From contig NZ_CP122960.1 in assembly GCF_029854195.1 (NCBI RefSeq), forward strand, positions 1,928,001 through 1,992,000: 64,000 bases of DNA, in the 5' to 3' direction. This DNA is from Amylibacter sp. IMCC11727 (GTDB lineage Bacteria > Pseudomonadota > Alphaproteobacteria > Rhodobacterales > Rhodobacteraceae). The first letter of the stretch is position 1, and each line of letters opens with the position of its first letter. Shown here one piece after another: positions 35,023 through 44,075 of the stretch. The notes under the pieces are model-generated. The model made no database searches. It worked only from the letters and a program-made list of their open reading frames with translations, and was not told where the DNA came from. A program made the position numbers and the translations under genes.

Positions 35023-36570
35023 TTAGCCAAACGCGTCTGGTTCGGAGGCTTTGCGGTCTGCGATATAGGCCTTTAATGCTTCGTCAATTGCGGGATCAAT
35101 CGCGGGCTGTGTGTATTCAGACAACATGCGTTTCACCTTTTCATTGGCCAGCTGCATGGTGTCTTTGGACCCATCATCTACCCATGTTTCGTAGGGTTTG
35201 TAATCCAGCACACCAGACTTCCAGAAGCTGTCTTTGAAGTTGCGTTGCGTGTGATCGCAACCAAGGTAATGCCCTGCTGGTCCCACTTCGCGGATGGCAT
35301 CCATAGCTTGGCCGTTTTCGGACATATCCACGCCTTCGGCGATGGAGTGCAAGACGCCAAGTTGATCTGCATCCATAACGAATTTTTCAAATGATGTGAC
35401 CAAACCACCTTCGAGCCAACCTGCCGCGTGCAGACAGAAGTTCACACCACCAAGCAATGCGGCATTCAGTGTGTTGGCGGTTTCATATGCGGCCTGTGCA
35501 TCTGGAAGTTTAGAGCCACACAAGGAGCCACCAGACCGGAACGGCAGGTTCAAACGGCGGGCGAGTTGCCCTGCCCCGTACAGAATTTTGGAGGCTTCCG
35601 GCGTGCCAAAGGTTGGCGCACCTGAGTTCATGTCGATGGAGGTCACAAAGGCCCCCATAATGACAGGCGCACCAGGGTTGCACAGCTGGTTATAGGCGAC
35701 GCCTGCAAGTGCTTCGGCCAAAACCTGTGTCAGCGTGCCCGCTACAGATACCGGGGCCATCGCGCCGCCCACGATGAACGGAGACACGATACAGGCTTGG
35801 TTGGCTTTTGCGTAAACCTCCATCGCGCCCATCATGATGTCGTCAAACACCATAGGTGAGTTGATGTTGATCAGTGACGTCATCACTGTTTTGTCCTGAA
35901 TGGAGCCGCCGAACAGGATTTCAGACATTTTCACGGAATCAACGGCCCGTTCTGGTGCGGTTACAGACCCCATGTAAGGTTTGTCGGACAAGGTCATATG
36001 CGAATACAGCATATCGAGGTGACGTTTGTTCACCGCCACATCTGTTGGTTCACAAACCGTACCGCCTGAATGGTGTACCCATTTAGACATGTAGATCAGT
36101 TTCACCATTTTGTTGAAATCATCCATCGTGGCATAGCGACGGCCGCCATCCATGTCGCGCACGAAAGGCGGGCCGTAAACGGGGGCCAGAACCATGGAAT
36201 TACCGCCTACGCGCACATTGCGATCTGGATTGCGGGCGTGTTGGATGTATTCAGAAGGGGCGGTTTTGATCAATTCACGGGCCAAGCCACGTGGGATGCG
36301 CACCCGTTCCCCATCAATATCTGCCCCTGCGTTTTTCCAACGTTCAATGGCGGCTGGGTTATCGGGGAAATTGACGCCGATTTCTTCGAGGATGGTTTCA
36401 GCGTTGGTTTCGATGATTTGCAACGCTTCTTCGTTCAGGACCTCAAAGTTCGGAATGTTCCGCTCGATGTATTTCGCGGCTTCGATCCGAACAGCAGTAC
36501 GTTCAGCGCGGCGCGCAGCACCACCGCCACCACGGGCGCGACGACGAGGAGATTGTGCTTCATCAGACAT
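35023..36570 (-). CDS. Trimethylamine methyltransferase family protein (MttB-like, non-pyrrolysine)
   Basis: A 515-residue TIM-barrel methyltransferase of the MttB superfamily. Segments such as GGNSMVLAPVYGPPFVRDMDGGRR and GTPEASKILYGAGQLARRLNLPFRSGG are typical. No in-frame amber codon interrupts it, so it belongs to the non-pyrrolysine branch, whose members demethylate betaines or other methylamines and are frequent in marine Rhodobacterales. A corrinoid protein gene or a methyltransferase partner is not adjacent. The N-terminal 35 residues are Arg/Ala-rich and may be disordered. The substrate cannot be told. Confidence 0.88.
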   Translation of the reverse strand: MSDEAQSPRRRARGGGGAARRAERTAVRIEAAKYIERNIPNFEVLNEEALQIIETNAETILEEIGVNFPDNPAAIERWKNAGADIDGERVRIPRGLARELIKTAPSEYIQHARNPDRNVRVGGNSMVLAPVYGPPFVRDMDGGRRYATMDDFNKMVKLIYMSKWVHHSGGTVCEPTDVAVNKRHLDMLYSHMTLSDKPYMGSVTAPERAVDSVKMSEILFGGSIQDKTVMTSLININSPMVFDDIMMGAMEVYAKANQACIVSPFIVGGAMAPVSVAGTLTQVLAEALAGVAYNQLCNPGAPVIMGAFVTSIDMNSGAPTFGTPEASKILYGAGQLARRLNLPFRSGGSLCGSKLPDAQAAYETANTLNAALLGGVNFCLHAAGWLEGGLVTSFEKFVMDADQLGVLHSIAEGVDMSENGQAMDAIREVGPAGHYLGCDHTQRNFKDSFWKSGVLDYKPYETWVDDGSKDTMQLANEKVKRMLSEYTQPAIDPAIDEALKAYIADRKASEPDAFG

Positions 36571-36698
36571 GGGAGAGGTCCTTAGATCAGAGACAAATTC
36601 AAAGTTGCCCCATGATTTAGAGGAATCGCAGACCCGTTAGTGTGCGGAATCGTCGTTTGTGAGCGCATAGCGACATTGGGTGTCGGTTTTTTGCCGTC

Positions 36699-37235
36699 TT
36701 AGCCTTGCAGAGCTTTGAAATCGTCTGGGGTAAAGCGCTCGATCCCCTTCGCGTAGTTCAGGGCGTTTTGGTAATAAAACCGTGCATTCATCAGATTTGC
36801 GGTGGAATTGTCGCGGGTTTTGATCAGCTTGGCTGGGCTGCCTGCGATTATGGAATTTTCGGGGAATACAGACCCTTCGGTCACGATGGAATGGCCTGCA
36901 ACGATGGAATTGTTGCCAATTTTTGCGCCATCCATGATGGTTGCGCCAATGCCGATCAACACGCGATCCCCAAGGGTGCAGCCGTGCAAAACCACGCGGT
37001 GGGTGATCGAACAGTCTTCGCCCACAAGGGTTGGCGTATCGTATCCAACGTGAATCATAACGTGGTCTTGGATATTGGTGCGCGCGCCAATGGTGATTTC
37101 GTGCATTTCGGCGCGTGTCACCACATAAGGCCCCACAGATGTGCCCTGCCCTAGTGTTACCTTGCCGTGCAACAAGGCGGTGTCATGAATGAATGCAGGA
37201 TCATTGAGCGTGACGTCTGGACCGATGTGAGGCAT
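36699..37235 (-). CDS. Gamma-carbonic-anhydrase family protein
   Basis: A 178-residue left-handed beta-helix protein with hexapeptide repeats. Three metal-binding histidines of gamma-carbonic anhydrases are present in HVMIHVGYD, SITHRV and LHGC. The start at 37235 has AAGGAG upstream (the frame is open 16 codons earlier). Members of this group (PaaY or YrdA-like) are often of uncertain activity. It could also be an acyltransferase-like relative. Confidence 0.88.
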   Translation of the reverse strand: MPHIGPDVTLNDPAFIHDTALLHGKVTLGQGTSVGPYVVTRAEMHEITIGARTNIQDHVMIHVGYDTPTLVGEDCSITHRVVLHGCTLGDRVLIGIGATIMDGAKIGNNSIVAGHSIVTEGSVFPENSIIAGSPAKLIKTRDNSTANLMNARFYYQNALNYAKGIERFTPDDFKALQG

Positions 37236-37343
37236 GGGAAACTCCTTTGCAGGTATCATTTGTCGGGTAGGATCATCATGCAAGTGTGCCGTTGCGCCAA
37301 ACTGGGCCTTGCGATTCTATGATGTGTTTCTTATTGACCTGCC

Positions 37344-38942
37344 ATGACAGATACTTCCAACGCCCCCGCCGCCGCTGTAACACACGAACGCTTGCTGATT
37401 ATTGATTTCGGCTCTCAGGTGACGCAGTTGATTGCGCGGCGATTGCGCGAATTGAATGTATATTGTGAAATTCATCCCTATCAGTTGGTGACAGACGCGT
37501 TTTTGGCAGAATTTGCGCCCAAAGCGGTAATCCTGTCTGGTGGCCCTGACAGTGTGACACGCGACGGCAGCCCACGCGCACCCGAGAGCCTGTGGAGCGC
37601 AGGATTGCCCGTTCTGGGCATTTGCTATGGCCAACAGGTGATGATGGAGCAGTTGGGCGGCAAAGTTGAGGGTGGCAAAATCTCTGGTGGCGGTGGTACG
37701 GCAGAATTTGGCCGCGCGTTCGTGAAACCTGAAGGATCGCTTGGACTGTTGGACGGTTGGTTTGCTGACGGCGACGAGCAGGTTTGGATGTCTCATGGGG
37801 ATCACGTGAGCAAGCTGGCCCCCGGTTTTGATGTTTATGGCACGTCGCCAAACGCGCCTTATGCCATAACAGCGGACACCAGCCGCGATTTTTATGCGGT
37901 GCAGTTTCATCCCGAAGTGCATCACACCCCAAAGGGTGCAAAACTGTACGAGAATTTCATCAAACACGCTGGATTTAGCGGTGATTGGACCATGGGTGCC
38001 TACCGCGAACAGGCCATTGCGGCGATCCGCGAGCAAGTGGGCGATGCAAAGGTGATTTGTGGTTTGTCTGGGGGTGTTGATTCCTCGGTCGCGGCGGTGT
38101 TGATCCACGAAGCGATTGGCGATCAGCTGACCTGTGTGTTTGTGGATCACGGTTTGCTGCGCCAAGGGGAAGCGGAAGAAGTGGTCACGATGTTCCGTGA
38201 CAATTACAACATGCCGCTGATCCATGCAGATGAGCAGGAATTGTTCTTGGGCGCGCTTGATGGGCAATCCGATCCAGAAACCAAACGCAAAATCATCGGG
38301 AAGCTGTTTATTGATGTGTTCCAAAAACACGCCACAGCGGTGGGTGATGCAAAGTTTTTGGCGCAAGGCACGCTCTATCCTGATGTGATTGAAAGCGTTT
38401 CCTTTTCTGGTGGGCCGTCGGTGACGATCAAAAGCCACCATAATGTGGGTGGATTGCCCGAAAAAATGGGATTGAAACTGGTAGAGCCTCTGCGCGAGTT
38501 GTTTAAAGACGAAGTGCGTGCCTTGGGGCGTGAATTGGGTCTGCCTGCCAGCTTTATCGGTCGGCATCCGTTCCCAGGACCAGGCCTAGCGATCCGTTGC
38601 CCAGGAGAAATCACCCGCCCGAAACTGGACATCTTGCGCAAGGCGGATGCGGTTTACATCGATCAAATCCGCAAGCACGGATTGTATGATGAAATCTGGC
38701 AAGCGTTTGTGGCAATCTTGCCTGTAAAAACTGTCGGGGTGATGGGTGATGGGCGCACCTATGACTATGCTTGCGCGTTACGGGCGGTCACGTCTGTGGA
38801 TGGGATGACAGCAGATTATTACCCGTTTTCCCACGAGTTTCTTGGAGAAACAGCCACGCGGATTATCAACGAAGTCGAAGGTATCAATCGGGTGACTTAT
38901 GACATCACGTCAAAACCGCCCGGTACAATTGAATGGGAATAA
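37344..38942 (+). CDS. guaA: GMP synthase (glutamine-hydrolysing)
   Basis: A 532-residue enzyme that aminates XMP to GMP. The glutaminase domain has nucleophile Cys94 in GICYGQQ and HPEVHHTPKG with the catalytic His and Glu. The synthetase domain has the PP-loop GLSGGVDSSV, and the C-terminal dimerisation domain ends ITSKPPGTIEWE, the usual GuaA end. Length is normal. The following acyltransferase starts 7 nt later. Confidence 0.97.
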   Translation: MTDTSNAPAAAVTHERLLIIDFGSQVTQLIARRLRELNVYCEIHPYQLVTDAFLAEFAPKAVILSGGPDSVTRDGSPRAPESLWSAGLPVLGICYGQQVMMEQLGGKVEGGKISGGGGTAEFGRAFVKPEGSLGLLDGWFADGDEQVWMSHGDHVSKLAPGFDVYGTSPNAPYAITADTSRDFYAVQFHPEVHHTPKGAKLYENFIKHAGFSGDWTMGAYREQAIAAIREQVGDAKVICGLSGGVDSSVAAVLIHEAIGDQLTCVFVDHGLLRQGEAEEVVTMFRDNYNMPLIHADEQELFLGALDGQSDPETKRKIIGKLFIDVFQKHATAVGDAKFLAQGTLYPDVIESVSFSGGPSVTIKSHHNVGGLPEKMGLKLVEPLRELFKDEVRALGRELGLPASFIGRHPFPGPGLAIRCPGEITRPKLDILRKADAVYIDQIRKHGLYDEIWQAFVAILPVKTVGVMGDGRTYDYACALRAVTSVDGMTADYYPFSHEFLGETATRIINEVEGINRVTYDITSKPPGTIEWE

Positions 38943-38948
38943 TCCCGA

Positions 38949-40718
38949 TTGGCTGAACTGACCTCTCATCCATTCAAGAAGCCAGATGTAAATCCCGATT
39001 ATCGTGCGGATATCGACGGGTTGCGGGCCATCGCGCTGCTGCCTGTGATGGGATACCATGCGGGGTTTGAAGGGTTCAAAGGGGGCTATCTCGGCGTTGA
39101 TATTTTTCTGGTGATTTCGGGGTATTTGATCACCCGCTTGATCCTGAAAGAGGCAGACGAATCCCAATTTTCCTTTTTCGGATTTCTGGAACGAAGAGCG
39201 CGGCGGCTGTTGCCCGCGTTGTTGTTGGTGATCCTGTGTATATCGCCATTCGCATGGGTCTGGATGTTGCCCGATGCTTTGGAAAATTATGGCCAGTCAG
39301 TGGTGGCGAGCCTGTTCTTTGGCAACAACATTCTTTTGTATCTGACCGCCGGATATTGGGATCTGCAGACACAGTTTAAGCCTCTGTTACACACGTGGTC
39401 CTTGGCTATTGAAGAACAATACTATCTGTTTTTTCCGTTGCTGGTCATGGGATTGTGGAAATTAGGGCGGCGTGGGCTGTGGGTGGTTTTTGCGCTGTTG
39501 TTCGTCCTGAGCGGGGCGGCGTGGCTCTGGGCCATGCAGGCCGCGCCCGAAGCGGCGTTTTATCTTTTGCCGTTTCGCGGTTGGGAATTTCTGTTGGGCT
39601 CGTTTTGCGCGCTTCGCAGTGTACAGCTGAGCCGTTGGCCATCTGAACTGTTTGCCCTGTTGGGGGGCATTTTGATCCTGTGGAGCCTGTTTGTCACAGG
39701 TGGGCATGATCCGATTTTGGGGCGTATTTTGGTGTGTTTGGGGTCTGTTTTACTGATCCAAGTGCTGCGTCCAGGTTTGGTGGTTCATTGGCTTTTGGCG
39801 CGGCCCGTTTTGGTGGGATTGGGGCTAATTTCTTATAGCGCCTATTTGTGGCATCAGCCGGTGTTGGCTTTGGCTGGGATTTACAGCGCCGAAGCACCCA
39901 GTGATCTGTTCTTATTGGGATTGCTCGGCATGGCTATTGGGCTTGGCTGGGCCAGTTGGCGTTATGTAGAAGGGCCGTTTCGCGACCGAGACATAGTTTC
40001 GCGGCGTTCGTTTCTGGTGACAGTGCTGTGCCTAGGGGCGGTGTTTGCGGGATTTGGATTGGCCGCCCATCAGAGTAAGGGATTTCCTGCGCGGGTTTGG
40101 GACCCAGAATTGGTGCCTCAAGCGCAGATGGGGCCTGAATTTAACAGGCAAGCCATGGCTTATCGCGCACCAGCGTTTCAAACCGATAAAGTCCGTGTTC
40201 TGGTGATTGGAAACAGTTACGCGCGCGATTGGGTGCATGTTTTACGGGAAGGTTTTGATCATGAGGCCATGGAGATTGTGTACCGCAACGATCGGCGGGT
40301 TTGTGATCTGGCCTCTTTAGCCAATGTAATTTTCGTGGTGACGCCCGTTGGACCTAGTCAGTTTGAATGTGTGGATAGACAAAGTGCAGTTTATTACGTG
40401 GGATCAAAGACTTTTGGCGCCAACCTAAACTGGATAGCGCGAATTGATCCTGCCAATCGGGCGCTGCTGCGAAACCCACCTGATACGGCGCGTGTGCAGG
40501 CCGAGAAAAAAACGGCTGGGATCATTGGGCCGCGGTATTTGAGCGTGCAACCCCTGTTGGAAAATGCGGATGGTGTTGTGATTACTGATCAGCAGGGTCG
40601 ACCATTGAGTCATGACGGGTTTCACCTGACACAATGGGGTGCAGAATTTGTTGCCGATGGTTTGTTGAAGCGTGGTGATTTGACGGATGTATTGCCAGCG
40701 CGGGTCAATGGGGATTGA
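38949..40718 (+). CDS. Membrane acyltransferase (AT3) with C-terminal SGNH domain
   Basis: A 589-residue O-acetyltransferase of the OafA/YrhL type. About 10 membrane helices follow the N-terminal YRADIDGLRAIALLPVMGYHAGF (catalytic His) and GGYLGVDIFLVISGYLIT. RRARRLLPAL and HTWSLAIEEQYYLFFPLL are further signatures. The C-terminal part (from about residue 415) has VLVIGNSYARDW and DGFHLTQWG, the Ser and Asp/His parts of an SGNH esterase. The start is TTG at 38949, since no ATG precedes the conserved domain. It probably modifies surface glycans. Confidence 0.88.
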   Translation: MAELTSHPFKKPDVNPDYRADIDGLRAIALLPVMGYHAGFEGFKGGYLGVDIFLVISGYLITRLILKEADESQFSFFGFLERRARRLLPALLLVILCISPFAWVWMLPDALENYGQSVVASLFFGNNILLYLTAGYWDLQTQFKPLLHTWSLAIEEQYYLFFPLLVMGLWKLGRRGLWVVFALLFVLSGAAWLWAMQAAPEAAFYLLPFRGWEFLLGSFCALRSVQLSRWPSELFALLGGILILWSLFVTGGHDPILGRILVCLGSVLLIQVLRPGLVVHWLLARPVLVGLGLISYSAYLWHQPVLALAGIYSAEAPSDLFLLGLLGMAIGLGWASWRYVEGPFRDRDIVSRRSFLVTVLCLGAVFAGFGLAAHQSKGFPARVWDPELVPQAQMGPEFNRQAMAYRAPAFQTDKVRVLVIGNSYARDWVHVLREGFDHEAMEIVYRNDRRVCDLASLANVIFVVTPVGPSQFECVDRQSAVYYVGSKTFGANLNWIARIDPANRALLRNPPDTARVQAEKKTAGIIGPRYLSVQPLLENADGVVITDQQGRPLSHDGFHLTQWGAEFVADGLLKRGDLTDVLPARVNGD

Positions 40719-40756
40719 GTGGGTTTGCGCGTGGCGAGAAGAGGAAGAGGGCAATT

Positions 40757-41608
40757 ATGGGTAAAATGACAGATAACAGCCGCAGCGAGAATGTGGATTG
40801 GGCCGTTGTGAAGGATTTTGGCGCGGAGTGGGAAGCGTTTGATTTCGCTGGGTTATCGGGCCCCGAGCTGCAAAAGAACTTTGAGCAGTATTTCGGGATT
40901 TTCCCATTTGACGCCCTGCCCGAAGATGCCAGCGGGTTTGACATGGGGTGCGGCACAGGGCGTTGGGCGCGGTTTGTGGCGGATCGTGTGGGGCATCTGA
41001 TTTGTGTTGACCCAAGTGCAGCGATTGACGTTGCCAAACGCAACCTATCTGGGGCCGAAAATGTATCTTTTCTGAATGAGGATGTTTCAAGCTGTTCAAT
41101 CGAAACAGGATCGCAAGACTTCGGCTATTCGCTGGGGGTGTTGCATCATATCCCAGACACGGCACGGGGTATTGCCGACTGTGGGCGATTGCTGAAATCG
41201 GGCGCGCCGTTCCTGCTGTATCTGTATTACAATTTTGAAAACCGCCCCCTTTGGTTTCGGGGGATTTGGCAGGTATCAAATGTGGTGCGTCGGGTCATTT
41301 CGGCCCTGCCCCATCCCGTCAAAAAACCGATTTGCGATGTAATTGCGGCCTTGGTGTATTGGCCTTTGGCTCGCGGCGCTGCGTTGATTGAAAAGCTCGG
41401 CGGTGGGGTTAATTCCGTTCCCCTGTCTGATTACCGCGATAAACCGTTTTATCAGATGCGTAATGATGCGTTGGATCGGTTTGGGACGAAGCTGGAACAG
41501 CGGTTTAGCCGCGCAGAGATCACGGCGATGCTTGAGGCTGGTGGATTTGAGCGGGTCAGTTTTTCTGACAGCACACCTTATTGGGTGGCTTTAAGTTATA
41601 AAGTCTAA
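40757..41608 (+). CDS. Class I SAM-dependent methyltransferase
   Basis: A 283-residue methyltransferase. Motif I is FDMGCGTGRWARF, followed by ICVDPS, LNEDV and SLGVLHHIPD, which is close to the UbiE/Methyltransf_11 type. The start (40757) has AGAGGG upstream. It lies 38 bp downstream of the acyltransferase gene and may act on the same surface glycan or lipid; this is inference from position. Convergent with the MATE gene (4 bp apart). Confidence 0.85.
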   Translation: MGKMTDNSRSENVDWAVVKDFGAEWEAFDFAGLSGPELQKNFEQYFGIFPFDALPEDASGFDMGCGTGRWARFVADRVGHLICVDPSAAIDVAKRNLSGAENVSFLNEDVSSCSIETGSQDFGYSLGVLHHIPDTARGIADCGRLLKSGAPFLLYLYYNFENRPLWFRGIWQVSNVVRRVISALPHPVKKPICDVIAALVYWPLARGAALIEKLGGGVNSVPLSDYRDKPFYQMRNDALDRFGTKLEQRFSRAEITAMLEAGGFERVSFSDSTPYWVALSYKV

Positions 41609-41612
41609 GATT

Positions 41613-43004
41613 TCAGGCGGCTGAAAAATCCAAATTCCGCTGTAATTTCAGGTATCGCCAGATCATTGTGATCGCGGCTACAGTCAGGCCGATGACCAAA
41701 CCACCCCATACCCCTTGAGCACCGTATCCCAATGGAAACCCGAGGATATAGGCCGAAGGCATGCCAACGATCCAATAGCTGAATACTGCGAGGATCATGG
41801 GCACGGTGGTGTCTTTGATGCCGCGCAACAGACCGAGGGCGGCCACTTGCATGGCATCGACAATTTGAAAAGCTGCAGACACCAACAACAACAGAACGCC
41901 GATTTCTACAATCGCATCGAGGTTGGGTTCACTTGGGTCCACAAACAGCCGCATCAAAAATTCTGGAACGGTCAGATACAGGGTCAACGACACCAAGGAC
42001 ACGGCAAATGCGCCCCACATCACAACCGCAGCGGCGCGTTTCAAATGCAGTTTGTCCTTGCGGCCAAGCGCCCTGCCCCCGCGAATGGTGCCAACATTGG
42101 AAATACCCAAGGGGATCATAAAGCCAACGGATGTGATTTGCAGAACAATGCCATGTGCGGCCAGCGCGATGGTTCCCGACCACCCCACCATGATGGTTGC
42201 CGCTGAAAACAATGTTGTTTCAGCCAGTAGTGTAAGCGAAATCGGCCAGCCGAGTTTGAACGTTTCAACAAAGGCTTCGCGATCAAATCGAAATGGGTTT
42301 TGGAACAGTTCGTATTTTTTTAACGCAGGCAGAACGCGGCAATAGACCAGCAAAAATACAAAATCGAGGGTGATGGTTAAGACGGATGCCCAAGCCGCGC
42401 CTTTTGCGCCCATTTCAGGAAAACCCAAATTGCCAAAGATAAAGGCGTAGTTGAACACGATGTTTGCTGCGGCGGCCACCAAAGTGGCGATCAGAACAAT
42501 TTGTGCGCGTTCCAACGCTGAAAGATAGCTTTTCAGCACCATAATCCACAGGCTTGGGAACAGGCCCAACACTGCAATGCGCATGTAATCTTGGGCAATC
42601 TGTGCCAAATCGGGCTGCTGCCCCAACGCCAGAAGGATTGGTTCAAGGAACCACAAAGGCACCGCAAACAGGACCCCGTAAAGCGTGACCAGCCATGCGC
42701 CCATCCGTACAGACCTGCGCACTTGTCTGTCATTTTCGGCCCCAAGCGCGGTGGCGCACATGGGCATAATAGCAAAGGCGAAGCCTGATCCAACAATGAA
42801 GACGATGAAATACAGTTGCGATGCCAGAACCACGCCCGCCAAAGCCTCGACCTGATACCAGCCCAGCATGACCACATCGGTGATATGGGTCAGCATTTGC
42901 GCCACATGACTGCCCACCAACGGCAACCCCAATAGAATAGAGGCGTTGATATGGCCGCCCCATGACATGGGCGCGGAAGATTTCTGTGTGGCGGTCATTG
43001 CCAT
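41613..43004 (-). CDS. MATE-family multidrug efflux transporter
   Basis: A 463-residue inner-membrane antiporter with 12 predicted helices in two repeats. NASILLGLPLVGSHVAQMLTHITDVVMLG and the internal GMPSAYILGFPLGYGAQGVWGGLVIG are typical of NorM-type MATE proteins. Such pumps export cationic drugs with Na+ or H+. No regulator adjoins it. Confidence 0.93.
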   Translation of the reverse strand: MAMTATQKSSAPMSWGGHINASILLGLPLVGSHVAQMLTHITDVVMLGWYQVEALAGVVLASQLYFIVFIVGSGFAFAIMPMCATALGAENDRQVRRSVRMGAWLVTLYGVLFAVPLWFLEPILLALGQQPDLAQIAQDYMRIAVLGLFPSLWIMVLKSYLSALERAQIVLIATLVAAAANIVFNYAFIFGNLGFPEMGAKGAAWASVLTITLDFVFLLVYCRVLPALKKYELFQNPFRFDREAFVETFKLGWPISLTLLAETTLFSAATIMVGWSGTIALAAHGIVLQITSVGFMIPLGISNVGTIRGGRALGRKDKLHLKRAAAVVMWGAFAVSLVSLTLYLTVPEFLMRLFVDPSEPNLDAIVEIGVLLLLVSAAFQIVDAMQVAALGLLRGIKDTTVPMILAVFSYWIVGMPSAYILGFPLGYGAQGVWGGLVIGLTVAAITMIWRYLKLQRNLDFSAA

Positions 43005-43055
43005 AGCTTTCGGTTGTGAACTGTTTGGGCGGCGGAAATGCGCAGCGCAAGCAGG

Positions 43056-43943
43056 TTAGCAGGCTTCCAAAGTGAAGCGCGCAAGCACACCGTGATGATC
43101 CGATCCGAGAAGGTCAAGGGTCGAAACCTCGCCCACGCAGTTTGTTGGGGCCAAGACGTGGTCGATTGGAATTGTGATCAGGTCTTCGAGAAGAAAAGTC
43201 CCATTTGTGGCCCCGACCCGTTTGGCGCGGATAGCCGTTTCGACCCGTGTCATGGTGTAAGACCATGGGACCATGTTGAAATCACCCCCCAACACAACAG
43301 GACCCTTTAAATTTTCAAGTGTAGGTAAGATAGCGTCCAAATGGGCCGCTTGGCTGTAAGGATACGGCCATGACAGGTGTAAAGACAGCAACCAGACTGG
43401 TCCATCAGGGGTTTGCACATTCATGCCCACCAGCCCCAATTCTTCGATACAGAGGATATCTGCATCGGTTCGGGGATATTTTGATGCAACGGCGACACCG
43501 CCCACACTGCGAAACTTACACAAGGATTGTGCGGCATAGGTTGAGGATAGGCCCGATAGGATTTCCGTGTTGCGGCGCGTGACCTCTTGCAAGGTGACAA
43601 AATCCGCATTTGAGCCTTTGATGTGAGCGATGATGTCATCTGCTTTGCCCAAACGAAACGACAGGTTCTTTTGATAAAGCGAATACGGCAGATCGTCGTT
43701 TGGCGTTTGTGGGAAATAGCTCCACCAGATGGCACCGATGGCCGCCAAAGATAAGGCACCCACCGCCAAACCAGAGCGACGCCAGCCTTGCACCAGCAAG
43801 ACCACGGCCCCTGCCAAGGCAAACCATGCGATGTGAAAGCGGAATACAGCGAGGCTGTCTGCGACGGGATGCAAGGATCCCGGCGTCGATCCCAACAACA
43901 ATAGGATCGGAATAAGTGCCAGGAAAAACAGAAGCCGTGCCAT
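43056..43943 (-). CDS. Membrane-anchored endonuclease/exonuclease/phosphatase family protein
   Basis: A 295-residue protein. The N-terminus has three hydrophobic helices (residues about 1-75, MARLLFFLALIPILLLL, FHIAWFALAGAVVLLVQ, AVGALSLAAIGAIWWSYF). The catalytic domain has LQEVTRRN (Glu), LLSLHLSWP, GGDFNMVPWS (Asp, Asn) and LGSDHHGVLA (Asp-His), the normal EEP pattern. It may be a phosphatase or nuclease acting outside the cytoplasm. The start at 43943 is by domain structure; upstream ATG at 44009 is possible. Confidence 0.85.
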   Translation of the reverse strand: MARLLFFLALIPILLLLGSTPGSLHPVADSLAVFRFHIAWFALAGAVVLLVQGWRRSGLAVGALSLAAIGAIWWSYFPQTPNDDLPYSLYQKNLSFRLGKADDIIAHIKGSNADFVTLQEVTRRNTEILSGLSSTYAAQSLCKFRSVGGVAVASKYPRTDADILCIEELGLVGMNVQTPDGPVWLLSLHLSWPYPYSQAAHLDAILPTLENLKGPVVLGGDFNMVPWSYTMTRVETAIRAKRVGATNGTFLLEDLITIPIDHVLAPTNCVGEVSTLDLLGSDHHGVLARFTLEAC

Positions 43944-44075
43944 GGCGCAGCACTTGACCGAAAACACGACAAGGAGCAAGTAAGTTTTGGCAACAAGCCG
44001 ACACAACATCTTGCGCCGCCCTGCCCCAAATGGTCTAATGCGGCCAACAATTGAGCCAGCAGGAATCGAGCAATC

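Noticed and set aside
37317..38567. 416-codon open frame antisense to guaA
   Set aside because: Shadow frame of guaA with a His/Arg-rich random product.
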